A DNA stretch of 6,408 nt, taken from contig JAEWAG010000428.1 in assembly GCA_023391775.1 (NCBI GenBank), positions 1 to 6,408 of the forward strand, in the 5' to 3' direction. Both the position numbers and the translations under genes were made by a program. The notes beneath the pieces are model-generated. The model made no database searches, was not told the DNA's origin, and saw only the letters and a program-made list of their open reading frames with translations. This stretch comes from Pseudomonadota bacterium (GTDB lineage Bacteria > Pseudomonadota > Gammaproteobacteria > Xanthomonadales > Xanthomonadaceae). Shown here one piece after another: positions 1 through 5,531 of the stretch (position 1 is its first letter; each line of letters starts with the position of its first letter).

Positions 1-1
1 C

Positions 2-1261
2 CCCTTGCCGGCCGCGGCACAGGCCAGTCAGGCGCCCGCGCCTGCGCAGGAGCACGTGGCCGACGACCGCAATGCCCGCCAGCGCCCGGGACGGCTGATC
101 CTGGCGATCGAGGACGATGCGGGCTTCGCCCAGGCGCTGGTCGAGCTGGCGCACGAGCTGGACTTCGACTGCGTGGTCGCCAACACCGCCGAGGAGGGCC
201 TGGCGCTGGCCTCGGAGCTGCGTCCCAGCGGCATCCTGCTGGACATCGGCCTGCCCGACGTTTCCGGCCTGAGCGTGCTGGAGCGGCTCAAGCGCGACCC
301 GGCCACCCGCCACGTGCCGGTGCACGTGGTCTCGGCGCTGGAGCGCAGCCAGGTCGCCCTGGAGCTGGGTGCGGTCGGCTACCTGATCAAGCCCGCCACC
401 CGCGACCGCCTGGCCACGGCCATCCGCCAGCTGGAGGAGACCCACGCGCGCGACGTGCGCCGGCTGCTGATCGTCGAGGACGACCGCGACCTGCGCGCCA
501 ACCTGCAGCTGCTGCTGGCCCGCGACCAGCTGGAGATCGTCGCCGTCGGCACCATCGCCGACGCCATCGCCCAGCTGGACCAGAGCACCTTCGACTGCAT
601 GGTCACCGACCTGGCCCTGCCTGACGGCAGCGGTTACGACCTGCTGGAGCGGATGTCCAACAGCGCCACCGGCTCGTTCCCGCCGATCATCGTCTACACC
701 GGCCGCGCGCTGACCCGCGACGAGGAGCAGCGCCTGCGCCGCTATTCGAAGAGCATCATCATCAAGGGCGCGCGCTCGCCGGAGCGGCTGCTGGACGAGG
801 TCACCCTGTTCCTGCACAGCGTGGAGGCCTCGCTGCCGGGCGACCAGCAGCGGCTGCTGCGCGAGGCGCGCCGGCGCGATGCGGTGCTCGACGGCCGCTC
901 GGTGCTGCTGGTGGAGGACGACGTGCGCAACATCTTCGCCCTGTCCAGCGTGCTGGAGCCGCTGGGCGTGCGCCTGGACATCGCGCGCAACGGCCGCGAG
1001 GCGCTGGAGACCCTTGGCCGGCAGGAGTTCGACCTGGTGCTGATGGACATCATGATGCCGGAGATGGACGGCCTGACCGCGATGCGCGAGATCCGCCGCA
1101 ACCCGCAGTGGCAGGAGCTGCCGATCATCGCCCTGACCGCGAAGGCCATGGCCGACGACCGCGAGCACTGCCTGGAGGCCGGCGCCAACGACTACATCGC
1201 CAAACCGGTGGACGTGGACAAGCTGGTCTCGTTGTGCCGGGTGTGGTGCGCGCGGCGATGA
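2..1261 (+). CDS. Hybrid sensor histidine kinase, C-terminal part with three tandem receiver domains (5' partial)
   Basis: The reading frame is open to the left edge, so the start lies outside the window; the TTG at 5 is only the first possible start codon seen. Numbered from that codon, residues 2-29 form an Ala/Pro/Gln-rich linker of the kind that joins a kinase core to receivers. REC1 is about 31-146 (acidic E36-D37-D38, phosphoacceptor D80, S110, K129). REC2 is about 153-271 (E158-D159-D160, D202, T232, K254). REC3 is about 298-417 (E304-D305-D306, D348, T378, K400). All three keep the residues for phosphorylation, but REC2 has Lys-Gly where Lys-Pro is usual. No DNA-binding or output domain follows REC3. 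In known families such triple-REC tails end large cytoplasmic or membrane hybrid kinases (often HAMP or GAF plus HisKA/HATPase) encoded beside cheR and cheB, so I infer that architecture; the kinase itself is not visible. A stand-alone triple-REC protein is possible but less likely. The stop overlaps the next gene's start as ATGA. Confidence 0.88.
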   Translation, partial: PLPAAAQASQAPAPAQEHVADDRNARQRPGRLILAIEDDAGFAQALVELAHELDFDCVVANTAEEGLALASELRPSGILLDIGLPDVSGLSVLERLKRDPATRHVPVHVVSALERSQVALELGAVGYLIKPATRDRLATAIRQLEETHARDVRRLLIVEDDRDLRANLQLLLARDQLEIVAVGTIADAIAQLDQSTFDCMVTDLALPDGSGYDLLERMSNSATGSFPPIIVYTGRALTRDEEQRLRRYSKSIIIKGARSPERLLDEVTLFLHSVEASLPGDQQRLLREARRRDAVLDGRSVLLVEDDVRNIFALSSVLEPLGVRLDIARNGREALETLGRQEFDLVLMDIMMPEMDGLTAMREIRRNPQWQELPIIALTAKAMADDREHCLEAGANDYIAKPVDVDKLVSLCRVWCARR

Positions 1262-2082
1262 CCCCGGCGGAGCTCTTCGACCTGGAGCTGGGCGTGCTGC
1301 TGGAAGCGGTCTACCGCCGCTACCACTACGACTTCCGCGAGTACGCGGCGTCCTCGCTGCGGCGACGCGTGCGCCAGGCGATGGACCGCTTCGGCTGCGA
1401 CTCGGTGGCCGCGTTCCAGCACCGCCTGCTGCACGAGCCGGCGCTGTTCGCCCAGGCGATGCAGTACTTCACCGTGCAGGTCTCGGAGATGTTCCGCGAC
1501 CCGGGCTATTTCCGCGTGCTGCGCGAACAGGTCGCCCCGGTGCTGCAGACCTATCCCTCGTGCAAGGTGTGGGTGGCCGGTTGCAGCACCGGCGAGGAAG
1601 TGTGGTCGCTGGCGATCCTGCTGCACGAGGAGGGGCTTCTGGACCGCACCATCCTCTACGCCACCGACATCAACCCCGAGGCCCTGGCCAGTGCCGAGGC
1701 CGGCGTGTTCCCGCTTGAGCGCATGGCCGGCTTCAGCCGCAGTTACCTGGCTGCCGGCGGCCGCGCCTCGCTGTCGGACTATTACACCAGCGCCTACAAC
1801 GGCGCCCTGTTCGACCGACGGCTGCGTCGCAACATCGTGTTCGCCGACCACAGCCTGGCCACCGACGAGGTGTTCTCCGAGGTGCACCTGGTGTCGTGCC
1901 GCAACGTGCTGATCTACTTCAAGCGCGTGCTGCAGGACCGGGCCATCGGTCTGTTCCACGAGGCCCTGGTGCATCGGGGCTTCCTCGGCCTGGGCAGCAA
2001 GGAGTCGCTGCAGTTCGGCGCCCACTCCGAGCACTTCGAGGTGTGCTCGCGCGAGCACCGCCTGTACCGGAAGGTCGCATGA
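1258..2082 (+). CDS. cheR: CheR-family protein-glutamate O-methyltransferase
   Basis: This 274-residue protein is a full-length CheR, which transfers methyl from S-adenosylmethionine to glutamates of a receptor-type coiled coil. Residues 1-70 are the helical N-terminal domain, with a basic patch at 34-43. Residues 72-85 are the conserved T..(x)..MFRDP..F segment. The SAM-binding loop is at 105-118 (WVAGCSTGEE), the second SAM contact motif ATDIN is at 135-139, and SCRNVLIYF is at 213-221. The start is the ATG in the ATGA overlap with the upstream gene; a longer frame from 1108 is rejected because its extra residues overlap REC3 and resemble no CheR. No strong Shine-Dalgarno precedes the ATG, so translation probably depends on coupling. 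Compared with E. coli CheR as I recall it, the stretch between about 164 and 195 looks several residues longer, in the subdomain that binds the receptor pentapeptide. No chemoreceptor, CheA or CheW is nearby, so the target is probably a non-chemotaxis sensor, perhaps the upstream kinase (inference). Confidence 0.93.
   Translation: MTPAELFDLELGVLLEAVYRRYHYDFREYAASSLRRRVRQAMDRFGCDSVAAFQHRLLHEPALFAQAMQYFTVQVSEMFRDPGYFRVLREQVAPVLQTYPSCKVWVAGCSTGEEVWSLAILLHEEGLLDRTILYATDINPEALASAEAGVFPLERMAGFSRSYLAAGGRASLSDYYTSAYNGALFDRRLRRNIVFADHSLATDEVFSEVHLVSCRNVLIYFKRVLQDRAIGLFHEALVHRGFLGLGSKESLQFGAHSEHFEVCSREHRLYRKVA
2069..2074 (+). promoter_or_regulatory. Ribosome binding site for cheB
   Basis: GGAAGG lies inside the end of cheR, 4 bases before the ATG at 2079. 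It is a fair Shine-Dalgarno match and supports the ATGA-overlap start for the methylesterase. The spacing is short, or about 7 bases if GGA alone is the pairing core. Confidence 0.5.
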
Positions 2083-2669
2083 GCGACGCCGTTCCCGTGC
2101 TGGCCGACCGGTTCGATGCCATCGTCATCGGCGCCTCCTCCGGCGGGGTGGCCGCGCTACGCGTGCTGCTGGAGGCGCTTCCGCGGGACCTTCCGGTGCC
2201 GGTGCTGGTGGTGCTGCACCTGCCGCGCGACCGCCCCAGCCAGCTGGCCGGGCTGTTCGGCCACGGCTGCCCGCTGCCGGTGGCCGAGGCCGAGGACAAG
2301 GCGCGGCTGCGACCGGGCACGGTGTGGATCGCGCCGCCGGACTACCACCTGCTGGTCGAGGACCGGCACACGCTGGCCCTGTCGCTGGACGAGCCGGTGA
2401 TGTTTTCGCGGCCGGCGATCGACCCGCTGTTCGAGAGCGCCGCGATGGTGTTCGGGCCGCGCCTGCTGGCGCTGCTGCTCACCGGCGCCTCCAGCGACGG
2501 CAGCGAAGGCCTGGCCGCGGTGCGCGCCGCCGGTGGCGTGGCCTGGGTGCAGTCGCCGCAGGATGCGGTTTCGTCCACCATGCCAGCTGCGGCACTCGCC
2601 CACGCCGGTGCCGACAGCGTGCTGACGCTGGACCAGATACGAGAACGACTGCGGGGATTCAACCGATGA
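2079..2669 (+). CDS. cheB: CheB-type protein-glutamate methylesterase, catalytic domain only
   Basis: This 196-residue protein is the CheB catalytic domain without the N-terminal receiver and linker of classical CheB (about 350 residues). The enzyme hydrolyses glutamyl methyl esters, and in classical CheB also deamidates glutamine, on receptor proteins, opposing CheR. The predicted Ser-His-Asp triad is visible: S20 in IGASSGG (17-23), H47 in VVLHLP (44-49) and D140 in LLTGASSDGSEG (133-144). Conserved IAPPDYH (84-90) and SRPAIDPLFESAA (110-122) also match the family, as does the SSTMPAAAL segment (165-173) near the C-terminus. The ATG lies in an ATGA overlap with cheR behind a GGAAGG ribosome site. 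Without its own REC domain it cannot be activated by direct aspartyl phosphorylation; control may come from one of the neighbouring REC domains acting in trans, or activity may be constitutive (inference). The next gene begins in a further ATGA overlap. Confidence 0.94.
   Translation: MSDAVPVLADRFDAIVIGASSGGVAALRVLLEALPRDLPVPVLVVLHLPRDRPSQLAGLFGHGCPLPVAEAEDKARLRPGTVWIAPPDYHLLVEDRHTLALSLDEPVMFSRPAIDPLFESAAMVFGPRLLALLLTGASSDGSEGLAAVRAAGGVAWVQSPQDAVSSTMPAAALAHAGADSVLTLDQIRERLRGFNR
2653..2657 (+). promoter_or_regulatory. Ribosome binding site for the REC-histidine kinase gene
   Basis: GGGGA lies 8 bases before the ATG at 2666, inside the last codons of cheB. It decides between that ATG and the in-frame ATGs at 2672 and 2714, which lack a comparable site at good spacing. 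Confidence 0.5.
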
Positions 2670-3826
2670 ACATGAACCTGTCCTCCACCACCCCGCCGGC
2701 GCCGGAGCGGGACATGGTCAACATCCTGGTCGTGGACGACGTGGCCGAGAACCTGGTGGCCATGCGCGCGCTGCTGCAGCGCGACGGGGTCGAGGTGCTG
2801 TGTGCCCCATCGGGACAGGAGGCGCTGGAACTGCTGCTGTCGCACGAGGTGGCGGTGGCGCTGCTGGACGTGCACATGCCGGAGATGGATGGCTTCTCGC
2901 TGGCTGAACTGATGCGCGGCGCCTCGCGCAGCCGCGAGGTGCCGATCATCTTCCTCACCGCCTCGCCCAGCGACCCGCGCCGCGCGTTCAAGGGCTACGT
3001 GGCCGGCGCGGTGGACTTCCTGCACAAGCCGGTGGAACCGCAGGTCATCCTTGGCAAGGTCAAGGTGTTCGTGGAGCTGTTCCAGCAGCGGCGCCTGCTC
3101 AAGGAACGCGCTGACACGCTCGAGCGCGCACTGCAGCTCAACGAGACGATGATGGCGGTGCTCACCCACGACCTGCGCACGCCGCTGTCGGCGATCCTGG
3201 TCTGCGCCGAGAAGCTCTCGATGCAGCTGCCGGACGACGAGCGCGTGCAACGCACGCTCGCCCACCTGGAAACCAGTGGCTGGCGCATGGCCCGGATGGT
3301 GGAGCAGCTGCTGGACTTCTCCCGCATCCGCAGCGGCGGCCTGCACCTGCAACCGCGCCCGCTGGAGCTGGGCGAACTGCTGGCCGGCACGGTCGGTGAG
3401 ATCCGCCGCGCCCACGCCGACGCGCAGATCTCGCTGGACCTGCCTGGACCGGTGCCGGTGAAGGCCGATCCGGACCGCCTGGCCCAGGTGGTCAGCAACC
3501 TGGTCGGCAATGCCGTGCTCCACGGCGCCGGCGGCCCGGTACGGGTGGCCGCGCAGCACGAGGCCGACGGCGCGGTGCTGCTGCGTGTCTCCAACCGCGG
3601 GCGGATCGACGAAACGCTGCTGCCGCGGCTGTTCGAACCGTTCAAGGGGTCATTCCGCTCCAGCCACGGGCTGGGCCTGGGGCTGTTCATCGCCGACCAG
3701 TTCGTCCAGGCCCATGGCGGCCGGCTGGCGGCCCTCAACGGAGACGGCGAAGTGCATTTCGAGGCCTGGCTGCCGGTGGGCGCGGGCCAGGCCATGGGCC
3801 AGGAAGCCAGTGCCGGGGCCGTCTGA
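2666..3826 (+). CDS. Response regulator-histidine kinase fusion (REC-HisKA-HATPase_c), soluble
   Basis: This 386-residue protein has the receiver in front of the kinase. REC spans about 18-135, with acidic D24-D25, phosphoacceptor D68 in LLDVHMPEMDG (66-76), T98 and K121. A helical, charged linker (about 137-163) leads to the H-box VLTHDLRTPLSAI (165-177) with phosphorylatable H168. The ATPase domain has an N-box at 271-284 (N278, N282), an F-box RLFEPF (321-326) and a G2 glycine motif GLGLGLF (335-341). The G1 position reads SNRGRID (309-315), with Asn310 where the usual D-x-G-x-G begins; related kinases with V-x-N-x-G there are known and presumably active. There is no transmembrane segment or sensor domain, so the kinase is cytoplasmic and probably set by phosphorylation of its own REC, as a relay or feedback partner of the upstream hybrid kinase (inference). 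It is the last gene of the operon; its stop is 13 bases from that of convergent tdk. A longer frame from 2324 only shadows cheB. Confidence 0.93.
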   Translation: MNMNLSSTTPPAPERDMVNILVVDDVAENLVAMRALLQRDGVEVLCAPSGQEALELLLSHEVAVALLDVHMPEMDGFSLAELMRGASRSREVPIIFLTASPSDPRRAFKGYVAGAVDFLHKPVEPQVILGKVKVFVELFQQRRLLKERADTLERALQLNETMMAVLTHDLRTPLSAILVCAEKLSMQLPDDERVQRTLAHLETSGWRMARMVEQLLDFSRIRSGGLHLQPRPLELGELLAGTVGEIRRAHADAQISLDLPGPVPVKADPDRLAQVVSNLVGNAVLHGAGGPVRVAAQHEADGAVLLRVSNRGRIDETLLPRLFEPFKGSFRSSHGLGLGLFIADQFVQAHGGRLAALNGDGEVHFEAWLPVGAGQAMGQEASAGAV

Positions 3827-3839
3827 GCCCGTCGCGCGC

Positions 3840-4460
3840 TTACAGCAGCGGCACCTGCAGCGGTTCGATCACGCCCTCGCCGCGCATGACCTTCTTGAAC
3901 TCCGGACGACTGACCGAGACATAGCGCTCGTTGCCGCCGATCTCGACCTGCGGCCCGTCCTGCACGGCGCGGCCCTGCGCGTCCACGCGCACGTTCATTG
4001 TCGCCTTCTTGCCGCTGTGGCAGATGGTCTTGATCTCCTGCAGCTCGTCGGCCCAGGCCAGCAGGTGCTGGCTGCCTTCGAACAGTTCGCCACGGAAGTC
4101 GGTGCGCAGGCCGTAGCACAGCACCGGGATACGCAGGCGGTCCACCACCTCGCTGAGCTGCCAGACCTGGGCGCGGCTGAGGAACTGGGCCTCGTCCACC
4201 AGCACGCATCCCAGGCGCCCGCCGGCGGTGATGTCGGCCTCCACCAGGTGTTCTAAGTCGGTGTCGCGATCGAAGGGCGTGCCTTCGGCGCGCAGGCCGA
4301 TGCGCGAGGCCACCGCCCCCCCGCGCCCGGCACGGTCGTCCAGCCGCGGGGTGAGGATCAGGGTGCGCATGCCGCGTTCGCGGTAGTTGTACGCCGACTG
4401 CAACAGGGTGGTGGTCTTCCCGGCGTTCATCGCCGAGTAGTAGAAGTAGAGCTTGGCCAT
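3840..4460 (-). CDS. tdk: Thymidine kinase (type II)
   Basis: This enzyme phosphorylates thymidine to dTMP with ATP in pyrimidine salvage. The 206-residue protein matches E. coli Tdk (205 residues) along its length by recollection: [16 protein letters not shown] (1-16) with the P-loop around S9-T16, [10 protein letters not shown] (24-33), LDDRAG (40-45), SRIGL (52-56), the catalytic VDEAQF (88-93, E90), ELSEVVD-like QLSEVVD (101-107), [20 protein letters not shown] (111-130) and the thymidine-binding lasso region [10 protein letters not shown] (175-184). The ATG at 4460 gives the family N-terminus; an ATG at 4502 would add 14 atypical residues. Of the four E. coli zinc ligands (C145, C147, C182, H185) only the first seems kept (C147 here); the others read S149, S184 and E187. 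Leu69 uses the rare codon TTA. No ribosome site precedes the ATG, but a TAGAAT -10 box ends 7 bases upstream, suggesting a leaderless mRNA. The gene converges on the signalling operon. Confidence 0.96.
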   Translation of the reverse strand: MAKLYFYYSAMNAGKTTTLLQSAYNYRERGMRTLILTPRLDDRAGRGGAVASRIGLRAEGTPFDRDTDLEHLVEADITAGGRLGCVLVDEAQFLSRAQVWQLSEVVDRLRIPVLCYGLRTDFRGELFEGSQHLLAWADELQEIKTICHSGKKATMNVRVDAQGRAVQDGPQVEIGGNERYVSVSRPEFKKVMRGEGVIEPLQVPLL

Positions 4461-4467
4461 GGCGGGG

Positions 4468-4473
4468 ATTCTA
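4468..4473 (-). promoter_or_regulatory. Probable -10 box of the tdk promoter (leaderless start)
   Basis: TAGAAT on the minus strand matches TATAAT at five of six bases. Only seven bases separate it from the tdk ATG at 4460, so transcription would begin at or one base before the start codon. This explains the absence of a Shine-Dalgarno sequence. No good -35 box is seen 16-18 bases upstream (the 17-base spacing gives TGCGGC). Confidence 0.5.
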
Positions 4474-4501
4474 CGGCCGCCACGCCCGGCGCCGCATCGC
4501 A

Positions 4502-4717
4502 TCAGTCTCCGGCGTCGTCGGCAGCGGCAGCGGCCGCGCCGGGACCAGGATCCCGGGCCGCGGCGGCCGGCAGGAGGGGCGCAGGTGGCGCGGCCGCCGC
4601 GGGCAGCGCCAGTCCCACTGCCAGGACGACGGCCACGCTTGAACCCCCGCCGCCAGCCAGCACCGGGGGCGCGACCACGCTAGCGCGTCTCGCGGACCTG
4701 TTCGACATCGCCGACAT
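4502..4717 (-). CDS. Doubtful small Ala/Pro-rich ORF between the Sel1-like gene and tdk
   Basis: A frame of 71 codons from ATG 4717, or 58 codons from the GTG at 4678, fills the gap between the two minus-strand genes. The ATG form overlaps the last 38 bases of the upstream gene. The GTG form begins two bases after that gene's TAG. From the ATG the peptide resembles a signal peptide: Arg at residues 7, 10 and 11, a hydrophobic stretch at about 27-42 ending in Ala-Ala, then an Ala/Pro/Gly/Asp tail. I do not recognise it. Third-position GC from the GTG is about 78 percent by my hand count, lower than the near-saturated bias of the neighbours, and a plus-strand frame is open over the same bases. 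It may be only GC-rich non-coding sequence in which stop codons are rare. Confidence 0.2.
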   Translation of the reverse strand: MSAMSNRSARRASVVAPPVLAGGGGSSVAVVLAVGLALPAAAAPPAPLLPAAAARDPGPGAAAAAADDAGD

Positions 4718-5489
4718 CCACCTTCTCGCGGGGCGGGGCCTGCCAGACCTGGTCCTGCCAGGCCCAGTACTGCTTGGGCTCCCAGTACTCGCGACGGTAG
4801 TAGTCCTGGGCGCGCAGCACCTTGTTGGTGCCTGCGGCCGGACCGGTCATCGGGATGATGCGCACGAACCCGACCGAACCGGTCCGGCTCCCGGTGACCT
4901 TGCGGCCCTCGGTGCGCAGTATCCGCTCCAGGCGCGGCTTGGCGGCCGCATCACCGAACTCGGTCAGCAGGGCCTGGCCCCGCCCGATCGCTTCGTCCTG
5001 TTCGTCGGGAGAAAGTTCGCGCCAGTAGCGCTCGCGAAGGATGGTGAAGTTGGCATACAGCCGCTCGGCGGCCAGGTCCATCCAGGCATACCCGATCGGG
5101 CGGTCCACCGGCACGCCCAGGCCCTTCCAGTGCATCTCGGCCAGCATCGCCATCGATGCCTTGTCGGCATACGAGGCGGCGCGGCGGAAATAGTCCAGGG
5201 CCTCGTCGTAACGCTTGTGGTGGAAGGCATGCAGACCCTCGCGCCGCCAGCGGATATCCGGGTGGGCGGCAAGGAAGCCTTCGGTCAGCAGTTCGGGCGC
5301 GATGTCCGGCTCGCCGACGAAGCTGCCGAAGGTGGGACGTTCAACCGGGCCCTGCCACTCCAGCACCTGGACCGGCTCGCTGGCCGGGCCGGTCGCGGCC
5401 ATCCCCGGCAGCGGCAGCCAGGCGGCCAGCAGCAACGGAAGGATCGGGAGGCGACCGGCACGCCGGCCGGCGCTGTAAGGCTGCTTCAT
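4680..5489 (-). CDS. Secreted Sel1-repeat-like protein of unknown function
   Basis: The predicted protein has 269 residues. It begins with a signal peptide: basic residues K2, R9, R10 and R13, a hydrophobic core at about 14-28 and a probable signal peptidase I site near GMAAT (29-33). No lipobox cysteine is present, so a periplasmic or secreted protein is expected. Residues about 85-145 read as a helical repeat of TPR/Sel1 type, with KRYDEALDYFRRAA (92-105), AMLAEMHWKGLGVPVDRPIG (114-133) and a following W-x-x-LAA helix (136-141). Sel1 repeats generally mediate protein contacts. Residues 146-195 are charged helix. The C-terminal part (about 200-269) has a short Gly/Ser-Val stretch and then an aromatic-rich segment, DYYRREYWEPKQYWAWQDQVW (229-249), containing nine Trp or Tyr residues. 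The ATG at 5489 follows a GGAG site with a 7-base spacer. It is divergent from rep, and its job cannot be named from context. Confidence 0.85.
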   Translation of the reverse strand: MKQPYSAGRRAGRLPILPLLLAAWLPLPGMAATGPASEPVQVLEWQGPVERPTFGSFVGEPDIAPELLTEGFLAAHPDIRWRREGLHAFHHKRYDEALDYFRRAASYADKASMAMLAEMHWKGLGVPVDRPIGYAWMDLAAERLYANFTILRERYWRELSPDEQDEAIGRGQALLTEFGDAAAKPRLERILRTEGRKVTGSRTGSVGFVRIIPMTGPAAGTNKVLRAQDYYRREYWEPKQYWAWQDQVWQAPPREKVDVGDVEQVRETR

Positions 5490-5496
5490 CGGTCTG

Positions 5497-5500
5497 CTCC
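5497..5500 (-). promoter_or_regulatory. Ribosome binding site of the Sel1-like gene
   Basis: GGAG on the minus strand stands 7 bases before the ATG at 5489. An ATG just upstream (5502) is out of frame and overlaps the site, so 5489 is the supported start. Confidence 0.55.
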
Positions 5501-5501
5501 A

Positions 5502-5514
5502 TGCGTGATACGCA
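5502..5514. repeat. Small perfect inverted repeat next to the Sel1-like ribosome site
   Basis: TGCGT-GAT-ACGCA has 5-base perfect arms around a 3-base centre, directly upstream of the GGAG ribosome site of the minus-strand gene. It could be a regulator half-site pair or a small mRNA hairpin. Its short length means chance is a serious alternative. Confidence 0.3.
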
Positions 5515-5531
5515 GGCCATCCGGGCCCGCG

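Noticed and set aside
1108..1257. Longer start for cheR giving 50 extra N-terminal residues
   Set aside because: The extra residues are a shifted-frame reading of REC3 and unlike any CheR. The ATG at 1258 gives the standard length and an ATGA overlap like the other junctions.
2324..2665. Longer start for the REC-kinase gene, adding 114 residues
   Set aside because: The added Arg/Ala-rich sequence is an off-frame reading of cheB, and a ribosome site supports 2666.
2342..4209. Long minus-strand ORFs (about 400 codons each) opposite the REC-kinase gene and tdk
   Set aside because: They are low-complexity Arg/Ala/Ser- or His/Gln-rich products lying antisense or out of frame to clearly coding genes, typical of high-GC DNA.
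4316..4322. Run of seven C (G on the coding strand) in tdk as a slippage or frameshift site
   Set aside because: The frame is intact through it and the protein matches the family on both sides, so there is no sign of an error or programmed shift.
4461..4502. Upstream ATG of tdk at 4502
   Set aside because: It adds 14 Gly/Arg residues not seen in the family and spans the likely TAGAAT promoter. MAKLYFYY at 4460 matches the family N-terminus.
4539..4556. CCGGGA-N6-TCCCGG hairpin as a terminator after the Sel1-like gene
   Set aside because: The arms are only six bases, no T-run follows on either strand, and such repeats are expected in DNA this rich in GC.
4453..4683. Plus-strand 76-codon ORF in the gap before tdk
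   Set aside because: The product is Arg/Pro-rich with no recognisable motif, overlaps the start of tdk on the other strand and has no ribosome site.
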